Source of the DNA: Streptomyces sp. SM11
Lineage (GTDB): Bacteria > Actinomycetota > Actinomycetes > Streptomycetales > Streptomycetaceae
Assembly: GCF_002910905.1 (NCBI RefSeq)
Contig: NZ_NEUE01000212.1
Location: 46,101 to 110,100 of the forward strand
Reading direction: 5' to 3'
DNA length: 64,000 bases
Part shown: positions 37,202-46,708 of the stretch, in pieces
Layout: each line of letters opens with the position of its first letter
Numbering within the stretch: position 1 is the first letter of the stretch
The notes under the pieces: generated by a model
What the model saw: the letters and a program-made list of their open reading frames with translations, nothing else
Databases searched by the model: none
What the model was told of the DNA's origin: nothing
Made by a program: the position numbers and the translations under genes

Positions 37202-37600
37202 CCGTTGGGACCGCCGGGTGCGCGGCAGCCGCAGAGCGGCGGGCCGGGCCGGTGGTCGCAGGGCGGACCGGGCGGGCCACCGGGGCTCCTTCAGTCATCG
37301 TCCGGGCAGCCCGAGAGCCGTCCTTCTTCCGCCGGTCTTCCTGCTCTTCCCGGTCTTCCCGCGCACCAGAACCCCCACTCGTCCGTCCGTCGCGCCGTCC
37401 GCGCCGCGTACCCCCACCCCACCTGACGACGGGAGTACCGCGAAGGTTCGCCCGCCGCCCCGGTTGTGGGGTCCGGCACCGGAGAGGAGCGGACGGCACG
37501 GGCGTACGCACACCGCTCCCGCCCCCCGCGGTGAGGCGGCGGAAAACGCCTGTGACCCTCGCGCAACGGCCCGGCAATCTCCGACCGGCACCATCGGTCC

Positions 37601-38539
37601 ATGACGGAGCCGGCCCCGGAACAGCCCCACCAGTCGCCCTTGCTGCCCGACAGCGCCGCGCGACTCCTCACCCGTATCACCGACCGGCTCGGCGCCCAGC
37701 TCAGCCTCGTCTCCCGGAACGGAACCCGCAGGCCCATGCAGCGCACCCGGCAGTCCGCCCGCCCCGCGCAGGACCGGCGCGGCGCGCCCGCCCCGTCCCT
37801 GGTCGCCGTAGCGCACGGCAGCCGCGATCCGGAGGCCCCGCGCACCGTGCTGGCCCTCCTGGACCGGGTGCGCGAACTGCGCCCCGGCCTCGACGTGCGG
37901 CTCGGCCACATCGAGCTGAACCGGCCACTGCTCCCGGACACCCTCGACGGCCTGCGCGGGGCCGACGCCGTCCTCGTACCGCTGCTCCTGGGACGCGGCC
38001 ACCACGTCAAGCGCGACCTGCCCGACGCGACGGCCGCCGCCCCCGGCGTACGCACCCGGATCGCCGCGCCCCTCGGGCCGCACCCCCTGCTCGTCGAGGC
38101 GTTGTACGAGCGGCTCGTCGAGGCCGGCTGGGACCCCGCCGACCGGGGCGGGCGGGGCGCCGCCGTGGTCCTCGCCGCCGCCGGATCGCGCGACCCCGAC
38201 TCGGCCCGGGACACCCGGCGCACGGCCCGCATGCTCGCCGAACGCCTCGGTGCGCCCGTCGTCCCCGCGTACGCCTCCGCCGCCACGCCCACCGTCCCCG
38301 CCGCCCTGCGCGCGCTGGCCGCCCGGGGCCGCCATCGGGCCTTCGTCGCCTCGTATTTCACCGCCCCCGGCCGCTTCGCGAGCGCCTGTGCCGACGCCGC
38401 ACCGCACCGGGCCGCCGCCCCGCTCGGCGCGCACCCGGCGATGGCCCGCCTCGTGCTGCACCGCTACGACCAGGCACGGTCCGCCGCCGAGGGTGTCCGG
38501 GCCCAGGCCGACGCGGTGACCCTGCTCGCTTCCGCCTGA
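37601..38539 (+). CDS. Sirohydrochlorin chelatase (CbiX-like)
   Basis: 312 aa with two CbiX half-domains: SLVAVAHGSRDPEAPRTVLAL near residue 67 holds the metal-ligand histidine, and AVVLAAAGSRDPDSARDTRRTA is the degenerate second copy. It inserts iron or cobalt into sirohydrochlorin, supplying siroheme for nitrite/sulfite reductase or a cobalamin precursor. The nirB gene 6 kb away would need siroheme. The first 60 residues are a basic, probably disordered extension. The 300-400 bp before it hold no confident gene. Confidence 0.87.
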   Translation: MTEPAPEQPHQSPLLPDSAARLLTRITDRLGAQLSLVSRNGTRRPMQRTRQSARPAQDRRGAPAPSLVAVAHGSRDPEAPRTVLALLDRVRELRPGLDVRLGHIELNRPLLPDTLDGLRGADAVLVPLLLGRGHHVKRDLPDATAAAPGVRTRIAAPLGPHPLLVEALYERLVEAGWDPADRGGRGAAVVLAAAGSRDPDSARDTRRTARMLAERLGAPVVPAYASAATPTVPAALRALAARGRHRAFVASYFTAPGRFASACADAAPHRAAAPLGAHPAMARLVLHRYDQARSAAEGVRAQADAVTLLASA

Positions 38540-38593
38540 CATCCCGGGCCGGCTCACACCACGTTGTCCGTCCCGGTCGCTACTGTCGGAACC

Positions 38594-40045
38594 ATGGACG
38601 GCACACAGGGCGCACACGGGGCAGAACCGGCACACGGCACGCACGGGACACAGAGCGCACAGGGGCCACAGAGCGCACAGAGTGCACAGAGTGCACAGAG
38701 TGCACAGAGCCCGGAGAGTCCGCGGCGCCCACCGAGCGCGCACAGCGGGCAGGGCGCGCACGGGACCCTGGGCCCCTACGGGTCCGCCGACACCGAGCGC
38801 TTCGACACCGAGGAGGACAAGCGCCCCGGCCGCACCGCCTTCCAGCGCGACCGCGCCCGGGTCCTGCACTCCGCCGCCCTGCGCCGGCTCGCCGGGAAGA
38901 CCCAGGTGGTGACGCCCGGCACCCGCTCCCTCGTCTGGGACGCCAGCCCCCGCACCCGGCTCACCCACTCCCTGGAGTGCGCCCAGGTCGGCCGCGAGCT
39001 CGGCGCGGTCCTCGGCTGCGACCCGGACCTGGTCGAGACGGCCTGCCTGGCCCACGACCTGGGCCACCCGCCGTTCGGCCACAACGGCGAACAGGCGATC
39101 GACGACTTCGCCTCCGACTGCGGCGGCTTCGAGGGCAACGCCCAGTCGCTGCGCCTGCTGACCCGCCTGGAACCCAAGCGCTTCGTCCGCGACCCGCGCA
39201 CCGGCGACCTCGTCAGCGTCGGCCTCAACCTGACCCGGGCCGCCCTGGACGCCGCCACCAAGTACCCCTGGCCGCGCGGCGCGCACCCCACCGACCCGCA
39301 CGCCGCCAAGTTCGGGGTGTACGCCGACGACCTGCCGGTCTTCGCCTGGGCCCGCGAGGGCGCTCCCGAGGACCGCACCTGCTTCGAGGCCCAGGTGATG
39401 GACTGGTCCGACGACGTGGCGTACAGCGTGCACGACTTCGAGGACGGGCTGCACGCCGGGCACATCGACCCCAACTGCCTCTACGCCGAGCCGGAGCGCG
39501 AGGAGATCTGGGCGGTCGCCATCGGCCGCTACGTCCCGGCCGGCACCGACCCGCAGGAGCTGTCCGAGGCCCTGGACCGGCTGATCGACCAGGACTGGTG
39601 GCCGCACGGCTACGACGGCTCCGCCGTGGCCCAGGCCCGCCTGAAGGACGCCACCAGCCAGCTCATCGGCCGCTTCTGCATGGCGGCCGAGACCGGCACC
39701 CGCGCGGTGTACGGACCCGGCCGCCTCGGCCGGTACGGCGCCGAACTGGTCGTCCCGCGCGCCGTCCGCCACGAGTGCGCGGTGCTCAAGGCGGTGGCCG
39801 ACCGCTACGTGATGCAGCGCGTCGAGCAGGAGGCCATCCGCGTCGACCAGCGCATCGTGATCGCCGAGCTGGCGGCCGCCCTCACCGCCCGCGCCCCCGA
39901 AGGCCTGGAACCGCACTTCCGCGCCCTGTTCGACCAGGCGCCCGACGACCACGCCCGCAAGCGCGTCCTCGTCGACCAGATCGCCGCCCTCACCGACGCC
40001 TCCGCACGATCCCTGCACGCCGCGCTCACCGCCCGTCGCGGCTGA
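38594..40045 (+). CDS. dgt: dGTP triphosphohydrolase-like HD-domain protein
   Basis: 483-aa enzyme that cleaves dNTPs (typically dGTP) to deoxynucleoside and triphosphate. HD-domain metal ligands are visible in [33 protein letters not shown] and [17 protein letters not shown]. The core starts near residue 55 ([23 protein letters not shown]). The N-terminal 50 residues are low-complexity and repetitive (SAQ units from a 9-bp tandem repeat). The ATG at 38594 is chosen over an upstream GTG at 38564 because of nearby CGGA. Confidence 0.92.
   Translation: MDGTQGAHGAEPAHGTHGTQSAQGPQSAQSAQSAQSAQSPESPRRPPSAHSGQGAHGTLGPYGSADTERFDTEEDKRPGRTAFQRDRARVLHSAALRRLAGKTQVVTPGTRSLVWDASPRTRLTHSLECAQVGRELGAVLGCDPDLVETACLAHDLGHPPFGHNGEQAIDDFASDCGGFEGNAQSLRLLTRLEPKRFVRDPRTGDLVSVGLNLTRAALDAATKYPWPRGAHPTDPHAAKFGVYADDLPVFAWAREGAPEDRTCFEAQVMDWSDDVAYSVHDFEDGLHAGHIDPNCLYAEPEREEIWAVAIGRYVPAGTDPQELSEALDRLIDQDWWPHGYDGSAVAQARLKDATSQLIGRFCMAAETGTRAVYGPGRLGRYGAELVVPRAVRHECAVLKAVADRYVMQRVEQEAIRVDQRIVIAELAAALTARAPEGLEPHFRALFDQAPDDHARKRVLVDQIAALTDASARSLHAALTARRG
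38669..38709 (+). repeat. 9-bp tandem repeat inside dgt
   Basis: Four and a half copies of CAGAGTGCA (first copy CAGAGCGCA) encode repeated Ser-Ala-Gln triplets. The unit is a multiple of three, so slippage changes length without breaking the frame. Confidence 0.85.
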
Positions 40046-40169
40046 CCGGCAGACTGGAACCTGACCACTGGGGGTGACCTGTCCCGGGCACTCCCTCTTT
40101 CGCCATCACGCTGCGTGCGGGACGCTCGCAGCTGGGGCGCCGCGCAGCACAGCACTGAGGAGGCATCAA

Positions 40170-41429
40170 GTGGTCGACGCACACCAGACGTTCGTCATCG
40201 TCGGAGCAGGACTCGCAGGGGCGAAGGCGGCCGAAACGCTGCGCGCCGAAGGGTTCACCGGCCGGGTGATCCTCATCGGTGACGAGCGCGACCACCCCTA
40301 CGAACGGCCGCCGCTCTCCAAGGGCTACCTGGACGGCAAGGCCGAACGCGACAGCGTCTTCACGCACGAACGCCCCTGGTACGCGGGCGCCGACATCGAA
40401 CTGCACCTCGGCCAGCCGGTCACCGCGCTCGACCGGTACGCCAGGACCGTGCGGCTCGGCGACAACACCGTCATCCACTACGACAAGCTGCTGCTGGCCA
40501 CCGGCTCCGAACCACGCCGCCTGGACATCCCCGGCACCGAACTGGCCGGCGTCCACCACCTGCGCCGCCTCGCCCACGCCGACCGGCTGCGCAACGTCCT
40601 CGCCGCCCTCGGCCGCGACAACGGCCACCTGGTCATCGCCGGAGCCGGCTGGATCGGCCTGGAGGTCGCCGCCGCCGCCCGCGGCTACGGTGCCGAGGTC
40701 ACCGTCGTCGAGGCCGAGCCCACCCCGCTGCACCAGGTCATCGGCCCCGAGCTGGGCCAGATCTTCACCGAACTGCACAGCGCGCACGGCGTCCGCTTTC
40801 ACTTCGGCGCCCGCCTCACCGAGATCACCGGCCAGGACGGCATGGTCCTCGCAGCCCGCACCGACGACGGCGAGGAGCACCCCGCCCACGACGTCCTCGC
40901 CGCGATCGGCGCCGCCCCGCGCTCCGCCCTCGCCGAGGCCGCGGGACTGGAGATGGCCGAGCGCGCCCATGGCGGCGGCATCGCCGTGGACGCCTCGCTG
41001 CGCACCTCCGATCCGCACATCTACGCCGCCGGGGACGTCGCGGCGGCCGCCCACCCGCTGCTGGGCACCCGGCTGCGCGTCGAGCACTGGGCGAACGCCC
41101 TGAACGGCGGACCGGCTGCCGCCCGCGCCATGCTCGGCCAGGACGTGACGTACGACCGTGTCCCGTACTTCTTCTCCGACCAGTACGACCTGGGCCTCGA
41201 ATACTCCGGCTGGGCCCCGCCCGGCTCCTACGACGAGGTGATCATCCGGGGCGACGCCGGGAAGCGGGAGTTCATCGCGTTCTGGCTGAAGGACCGCCGC
41301 GTCCTCGCCGGGATGAACGTCAACGTGTGGGATGTCACCGAAACGATCCAGGAGCTCGTCCGGGCCCGCCAGCAGCACGACCCGGAGGCCCTCGCCGACC
41401 CGTCGGTCCCGCTGGACTCCCTGCTCTGA
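40170..41429 (+). CDS. FAD-dependent ferredoxin-reductase-like oxidoreductase
   Basis: 419 aa of the BphA4/rubredoxin-reductase type. FAD site FVIVGAGLAGAKAAETLRAEG, the active-site stretch DHPYERPPLSKGYLDGKAE, NAD site LVIAGAGWIGLEVAAAARGYG, closing FAD motif IYAAGDVAAAAHP, and a C-terminal reductase domain (RVEHWANALNGGPAAARAM) are all visible. It passes electrons from NAD(P)H to a ferredoxin or similar carrier. GAGGAGG precedes the GTG at 40170. Monocistronic with a strong terminator. Confidence 0.92.
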   Translation: MVDAHQTFVIVGAGLAGAKAAETLRAEGFTGRVILIGDERDHPYERPPLSKGYLDGKAERDSVFTHERPWYAGADIELHLGQPVTALDRYARTVRLGDNTVIHYDKLLLATGSEPRRLDIPGTELAGVHHLRRLAHADRLRNVLAALGRDNGHLVIAGAGWIGLEVAAAARGYGAEVTVVEAEPTPLHQVIGPELGQIFTELHSAHGVRFHFGARLTEITGQDGMVLAARTDDGEEHPAHDVLAAIGAAPRSALAEAAGLEMAERAHGGGIAVDASLRTSDPHIYAAGDVAAAAHPLLGTRLRVEHWANALNGGPAAARAMLGQDVTYDRVPYFFSDQYDLGLEYSGWAPPGSYDEVIIRGDAGKREFIAFWLKDRRVLAGMNVNVWDVTETIQELVRARQQHDPEALADPSVPLDSLL

Positions 41430-41434
41430 GGACC

Positions 41435-41472
41435 CTTCCGGGGCGCGGCCGGGACGGCCCGCGCCCCGGAAG
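41435..41472 (+). terminator. Terminator between the reductase gene and dnaG
   Basis: Perfect 14-bp stem CTTCCGGGGCGCGG / CCGCGCCCCGGAAG with a 10-base loop, 5 bp after the stop. Confidence 0.8.
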
Positions 41473-41523
41473 ACCGGCCCACCGTGCGTCCCGGCTGTCC
41501 GCCCCCACCCGTAGACTTCACCC

Positions 41524-43443
41524 GTGGCTGGCAGGATCAATGACGACGACGTGAAAGCGGTACGGGACGCGGTCCCGATCGACTCCGTCGTGTCCGAATA
41601 CCTCCAGCTGCGCAACGCGGGCGGCGGAAACCTCAAAGGACTCTGCCCCTTTCACGACGAGAAGTCCCCCTCCTTCCAGGTCAGCCCCGGCAAGGGCCTG
41701 TTCCACTGCTTCGGCTGCCAGGAGGGCGGCGACACGATCGCCTTCGTGATGAAGATCGACCACCTCTCCTTCTCGGAGACGGTCGAGCGCCTCGCCGCCA
41801 AGGCGGGCATCACCCTGCGGTACGAGGAGGGCGGCTACAACCCCTCCCACCAGCGCGGCGAACGCATCCGGCTGATCGAGGCCCACCAGGCCGCCGCCGA
41901 GTTCTACCTCCGCGCGCTGGAGAGCCCCGAGGCCGAGATCGGCCGGAAGTTCCTCGCCGAGCGCGGCTTCGACCAGGACGCCGCCACCCACTTCCGCGTC
42001 GGCTACAGCCCGGCCGGCTGGGACCACCTCACCCGCTATCTGCGCGGCAAGGGCTTCAGCGACAAGGAGCTGATCACCTCCGGGCTCTCCCAGGACGGCC
42101 GCCGCGGCCCCATCGACCGTTTCCGCGGCCGGCTGATGTGGCCGATCAGCGACACCGCCGGGGAGATCGTCGGCTTCGGCGCCCGCAAGCTCCGCGACGA
42201 CGACAACGGCCCGAAGTACCTGAACACCCCCGAGACCCCGATCTACAAGAAGTCCCAGGTGCTGTACGGCATCGACCTGGCCAAGAAGGACATCGCCAAG
42301 GCCAGCCGCGCGGTCGTCGTCGAGGGCTACACCGACGTCATGGCCTGCCACCTCGCCGGGGTCACCACCGCCATCGCCACCTGTGGCACCGCCTTCGGCA
42401 ACGACCACATCAAGATCCTGCGCCGCCTCCTCATGGACAACGGCAGCGCCCGCGTGATCTTCACCTTCGACGGCGACTCGGCCGGCCAGAAGGCCGCCCT
42501 CCGTGCCTTCGAGGACGACCAGAAGTTCGCCGCCGAGACGTACATCGCCATTGCCCCGGACGGCATGGACCCCTGTGACCTGCGGCTCGCCAAGGGCGAC
42601 GACTCCGTACGCGACCTGGTCGAGCCGCGCACCCCGCTCTTCGAGTTCGCCCTGCGCCAGATCGTCGGCCGCTACGACCTGGAGACCCCGGCCGGACGCG
42701 CGGCCGCCCTCGACGAGGCGGCCGCCGTCGTCGCCAAGATCAAGACGAGCAGCGTGCAGCGCGAGGTCGCCGTCCAGCTCGCCGGTTTCGTCGGCATCCT
42801 CGACCAGGAGTTCGTGGTCCACCGGGTCGCCCAGCTCGCCCGCTGGGCCCGCGACAAGGGCGGCGACCAGGGGGAGCGCGGCGGCCGCGGCGGCCCCCGG
42901 GGCACACGCGGCGGGCCCCCGCAGCAGACCGCCCCCGCCCCCGGCTTCTCCGGCCCCGCGCTCAACCTCCGCAGCCCCGCCCACCGCACCGAGCGCGAGC
43001 TGCTCAAGCTCGCCCTCCAGAAGCCCGCCCTGGTCGCCCCGGCCTTCGACGCCTACGGCATGGACGAGTTCACCGCCCCGCCGTACGCCGCCGTGCGCCG
43101 GTGCATCGAGGAGGCGGGCGGCGCCGAGCAGGGCCTCGCCGACAACCGCGAATATCTGGTCGCCGTCATGGACGCGGCCCCCGACAACACCGTCCGCAGC
43201 CTCGTCACCGAGCTCGCCGTCGAGGTCTTCATCGGCAAGACCATCGACGAGACCTACGCCGGCATGCAGCTCGTCCACGTCCGGCTGCGCGCCGTGGACC
43301 GCCGCATCAACGACGTACAGGGCAGCCTCGCCCGCCTCGGCAGCAACGTCGCCCCCCAGGACCTGGCCGCCGCGCAGAACGAGGTCTGGGTGCTCCAGCA
43401 GTACGCCCAGTCCCTGCGCGCCCACGGCGCCGCCGCGCTCTGA
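41524..43443 (+). CDS. dnaG: DNA primase DnaG
   Basis: 639-aa primase making RNA primers at the replication fork. The CHC2 zinc ribbon uses C41, H44, C62 and C65 (CPFHDEK...HCFGCQEGGD). The TOPRIM core has VVVEGYTDVMACHLAG and FTFDGDSAGQKAAL. A Gly/Pro-rich linker (GERGGRGGPRGTRGGPP) leads to the C-terminal helicase-binding domain. The start is GTG at 41524. It lies 218 bp before hrdA, the relic of the classical primase-sigma macromolecular-synthesis operon. Confidence 0.97.
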   Translation: MAGRINDDDVKAVRDAVPIDSVVSEYLQLRNAGGGNLKGLCPFHDEKSPSFQVSPGKGLFHCFGCQEGGDTIAFVMKIDHLSFSETVERLAAKAGITLRYEEGGYNPSHQRGERIRLIEAHQAAAEFYLRALESPEAEIGRKFLAERGFDQDAATHFRVGYSPAGWDHLTRYLRGKGFSDKELITSGLSQDGRRGPIDRFRGRLMWPISDTAGEIVGFGARKLRDDDNGPKYLNTPETPIYKKSQVLYGIDLAKKDIAKASRAVVVEGYTDVMACHLAGVTTAIATCGTAFGNDHIKILRRLLMDNGSARVIFTFDGDSAGQKAALRAFEDDQKFAAETYIAIAPDGMDPCDLRLAKGDDSVRDLVEPRTPLFEFALRQIVGRYDLETPAGRAAALDEAAAVVAKIKTSSVQREVAVQLAGFVGILDQEFVVHRVAQLARWARDKGGDQGERGGRGGPRGTRGGPPQQTAPAPGFSGPALNLRSPAHRTERELLKLALQKPALVAPAFDAYGMDEFTAPPYAAVRRCIEEAGGAEQGLADNREYLVAVMDAAPDNTVRSLVTELAVEVFIGKTIDETYAGMQLVHVRLRAVDRRINDVQGSLARLGSNVAPQDLAAAQNEVWVLQQYAQSLRAHGAAAL

Positions 43444-43661
43444 GCCCGGCAGGAACCCGCCCGCGGCCCGGCACGGCCGTAACCGCCCGGTGACGGAACG
43501 GAATCAGAAAGTCCCCGCACGCCCCTCGTGACAGTCGTGTGTCGTACCCCACACTGGGGAATGTCTGAGTCATCGGAGCACGCCGGTCCGCGGGGGAACA
43601 CCCGGGGCCGGACAGACCTCCACCCCCGTCATCCGGCAGCGATCACCTGGAGGTCGCCCCC

Positions 43662-44762
43662 GTGCAGACCCGGACCGTGACGACCACGACCGAGCCCATC
43701 GCGGCCATCCCAGCCATTCCCGCGCAGAACCGGGCTCTGCACCACCCGGAGACCGCGGCCGGCCCGCCCGGACACGCACCCGAGGCAGTCATGGTGGAAG
43801 CGACACACCTCCCCGACCCCCCGGAGCCCCGGAACCGGGCGGACTCCGGCGGCCCCACCTCCGACCTGTTCCGGCAGTATCTGCGCGAGATCGGCCGCAT
43901 CCCGCTGCTCACCGCCGCCGAGGAGGTCGAACTCGCCCGCCGCGTCGAGGCCGGACTCTTCGCCGAGGAACGCCTCGCGGGCACCCCGGACCTCGACTCC
44001 CGCCTGGCCGGGGACCTGGACCGCCTGGTGGTGATGGGCCGCACGGCCAAACGCCGCCTCATCGAGGCCAACCTCCGCCTCGTCGTCTCCGTCGCCAAAC
44101 GCTACGTGGGCCGCGGGCTGACCATGCTCGACCTGGTCCAGGAGGGAAACCTCGGACTGATCCGGGCCGTGGAGAAGTTCGACTACGCCCGGGGCTACAA
44201 GTTCTCCACGTACGCGACCTGGTGGATCCGCCAGGCCATGTCCCGCGCGCTCGCCGACCAGGCCCGCACCATCCGCGTCCCGGTCCACGTCGTGGAACTG
44301 ATCAACCGCGTGGTGCGGGTCCAGCGCCGGATGCTCCAGGAGCGCGGCATCGAGCCCAGCGCCGAGGACGTCGCCGACGAGCTAGACCTGACGCCCGAGC
44401 GGGTCACTGAAATCCTCCGCCTGGCCCAGGAGCCCGTCTCCCTGCACGCCCCCGTCGGCGAGGAGGACGACGTCTCCTTCGGCGACCTCATCGAGGACGG
44501 GGACGCCGCGTCACCCGTCGAGTCGGCCGCCTTCCTGCTGCTGCGCGAACACCTGGAGGCGGTGCTCTCCACCCTCGGCGAACGCGAACGCAAGGTCGTA
44601 CAACTGCGGTACGGCCTGGAGGACGGGCGGCCCCGCACCCTGGAGGAGATCGGCCGGATCTTCGGCGTGACACGCGAACGCATCCGCCAGATCGAGTCCA
44701 AGACCCTCAGTAGGCTGCGGGACCACGCCTTCGCCGACCAACTCCGCGGCTACCTCGACTGA
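43662..44762 (+). CDS. hrdA: RNA polymerase sigma factor, group 1/2 (HrdA-like)
   Basis: 366-aa sigma-70 factor. Region 1.2/2 begins [21 protein letters not shown]; region 2.4 has [20 protein letters not shown]; region 3 [19 protein letters not shown]; region 4.2 [20 protein letters not shown]. There is no long N-terminal region 1.1, so it is a principal-like (group 2) factor rather than HrdB. The symbol rests on position beside dnaG, which is where I recall hrdA in S. coelicolor; hrdC/hrdD cannot be strictly excluded. GGAGG precedes the GTG. Confidence 0.88.
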   Translation: MQTRTVTTTTEPIAAIPAIPAQNRALHHPETAAGPPGHAPEAVMVEATHLPDPPEPRNRADSGGPTSDLFRQYLREIGRIPLLTAAEEVELARRVEAGLFAEERLAGTPDLDSRLAGDLDRLVVMGRTAKRRLIEANLRLVVSVAKRYVGRGLTMLDLVQEGNLGLIRAVEKFDYARGYKFSTYATWWIRQAMSRALADQARTIRVPVHVVELINRVVRVQRRMLQERGIEPSAEDVADELDLTPERVTEILRLAQEPVSLHAPVGEEDDVSFGDLIEDGDAASPVESAAFLLLREHLEAVLSTLGERERKVVQLRYGLEDGRPRTLEEIGRIFGVTRERIRQIESKTLSRLRDHAFADQLRGYLD

Positions 44763-44779
44763 TCCCCCGGGCCCACGCC

Positions 44780-46708
44780 TCAGTCCACCTCGGCCAGCGC
44801 CTGGGCGAACTGGGCCGCGTACAGCCGTGCGTAGGCGCCCTTGGCAGCCAACAGCTCCTCGTGCGTGCCCTGTTCGACGATCGAGCCGCTCTCCATCACC
44901 AGGATCACGTCCGCGTCCCGGATCGTGGAGAGCCGGTGCGCGATCACGAACGACGTACGCCCGTGGGCCAGGCGCGCCATCGCCTTCTGGATCAGCACCT
45001 CGGTCCGGGTGTCCACCGAACTGGTCGCCTCGTCGAGGACCAGGATCACCGGGTCGGACAGGAACGCCCGCGCGATGGTGATCAGCTGCTTCTCGCCCGC
45101 GCTGACCCCGGAGCCCTCGTCGTCGATCACCGAGTCGTACCCGTCGGGCAGGGTCCGGACGAACCGGTCCGCGTGCGCCGCCCGGGCCGCCTCCTCGATC
45201 TCCTCCCGGGTGACCTCGCGCGAAGCGCCGTACGCGATGTTCTCGGCTATCGAACCGCCGAACAGCCAGGTGTCCTGGAGCACCATGCCTATGGAGGACC
45301 GCAGATCGGCGCGGGACATCTTCGCCACGTCGACCCCGTCGAGCGCGATCCGCCCGCCGGTCACCTCGTAGAACCGCATCAACAGGTTGACCAGCGTGGT
45401 CTTGCCCGCCCCGGTCGGACCGACGATCGCGACGGTCTGCCCCGGCTCCACGCTCAGCGACAGATCCTCGATCAGCGGCTTCTCCGGCTCGTAGCGGAAG
45501 GAGACCTTCTCCAGCGAGACCCGGCCGTCAAGACGCTCCGGGCGCTCCCCGTGCTCCGGATCCGCGTCCTGCTCCTCGGCGTCCAGCAGTTCGAAGACCC
45601 GCTCCGCCGACGCGATGCCGGACTGGATGAGGTTGGCCATCGAGGCGACCTGCGTCAGCGGCATCGAGAACTGCCGCGAGTACTGGATGAACGCCTGGAC
45701 GTCACCGATCGACAGCGCACCCGAGGCCACCCGGAGCCCGCCGACCACCGCGACCAGCACGTAGTTGATGTTCGAGATGAAGAACATCAGCGGCTGCATG
45801 AGCCCGCTGGCGAACTGGGCCTTGAAGCCCGCCGCGTACAGCGCCTCGTTCTGCTCGGCGAAGTCCCGCGCGGACTCCTCCTGCCGGCCGAAGACCTTCA
45901 CCAGGGTGTGCCCGGTGTACATCTCCTCGATATGGGCGTTGAGCGTGCCCGTCACCCGCCACTGCTGCACGAACTGCGGCTGCGACCGCTTGCCGACCTG
46001 CGTCGCCACGACCACCGACAGCGGGACCGTCACCAGCGCGACCAGGGCCAGCAGCGGGGAGATCCAGAACATCATCACCAGCACGCCGACGATCGTCAGC
46101 AGCGAGTTGATGAGCTGCCCCATCGTCTGCTGGAGCGTCTGCGAGACGTTGTCGATGTCGTTCGTCGCCCGGCTCAGCACCTCACCGCGCTTGGCCCGGT
46201 CGAAGTACGACAGCGGCAGCCGCGCCAGCTTCGTCTGGAGGTCCTCGCGCAGCTGGAACACGATCCGGTTGATCACCCGGATCGACAGCCGCGTCGACAC
46301 CAGCATCAGCAGCCCGGCCCCGACATAGATCACCAGGGCCAGCAGCAGAACGTTCCCCACCGGCCCGAAGTCGATGCCCTCGCCCGGGGTGAAGTCCACC
46401 CCCGAGAGCATGTCGGCCATGGAGCCGCGGCCGTCCTCGCGCAGCCCCTCGATCGCCTGCGCCTTCGTCGTGCCCTCGGGCATCCCGCGCCCGACCACGC
46501 CGGCGAAGATCAGGTCCGTCGCCCTGCCGAGGATCTTCGGCCCGGCCACCGACAGCCCGACGCTCACCGTCACCGCGGCCAGCATCAGCCACAGCGAGGA
46601 CTTCTCCCGGCCGAACCGCTTCAGCAGCCGCTTGCTCGACCCCTTGAAATCCATCGACCGCTCGGTGGGCGCACCCCCGGCCATCATCCGTCCACCCGGA
46701 CCGGCCAT
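44780..46708 (-). CDS. ABC exporter half-transporter, second subunit
   Basis: 642 aa: six membrane helices (ABC_membrane type 1, about 30-350) then an ATPase with Walker A GPTGAGKTTLV, signature VSAGEKQLITIARAFL, Walker B VILVLDEATSSVDTRTE and the His switch FVIAHRLSTIRDAD. The non-canonical signature (SAGEK) is usual for one half of heterodimeric multidrug exporters. The ATG shares one base with the upstream gene's stop (TAATG). It converges on hrdA with only 17 bp between. Confidence 0.92.
   Translation of the reverse strand: MAGPGGRMMAGGAPTERSMDFKGSSKRLLKRFGREKSSLWLMLAAVTVSVGLSVAGPKILGRATDLIFAGVVGRGMPEGTTKAQAIEGLREDGRGSMADMLSGVDFTPGEGIDFGPVGNVLLLALVIYVGAGLLMLVSTRLSIRVINRIVFQLREDLQTKLARLPLSYFDRAKRGEVLSRATNDIDNVSQTLQQTMGQLINSLLTIVGVLVMMFWISPLLALVALVTVPLSVVVATQVGKRSQPQFVQQWRVTGTLNAHIEEMYTGHTLVKVFGRQEESARDFAEQNEALYAAGFKAQFASGLMQPLMFFISNINYVLVAVVGGLRVASGALSIGDVQAFIQYSRQFSMPLTQVASMANLIQSGIASAERVFELLDAEEQDADPEHGERPERLDGRVSLEKVSFRYEPEKPLIEDLSLSVEPGQTVAIVGPTGAGKTTLVNLLMRFYEVTGGRIALDGVDVAKMSRADLRSSIGMVLQDTWLFGGSIAENIAYGASREVTREEIEEAARAAHADRFVRTLPDGYDSVIDDEGSGVSAGEKQLITIARAFLSDPVILVLDEATSSVDTRTEVLIQKAMARLAHGRTSFVIAHRLSTIRDADVILVMESGSIVEQGTHEELLAAKGAYARLYAAQFAQALAEVD

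Noticed and set aside
41518..43425. Long minus-strand frame opposite dnaG
   Set aside because: Antisense shadow; dnaG motifs on the plus strand are complete.
43662..44762. Principal sigma factor HrdB
   Set aside because: At 366 aa it lacks the long N-terminal extension of HrdB; position next to dnaG fits HrdA.
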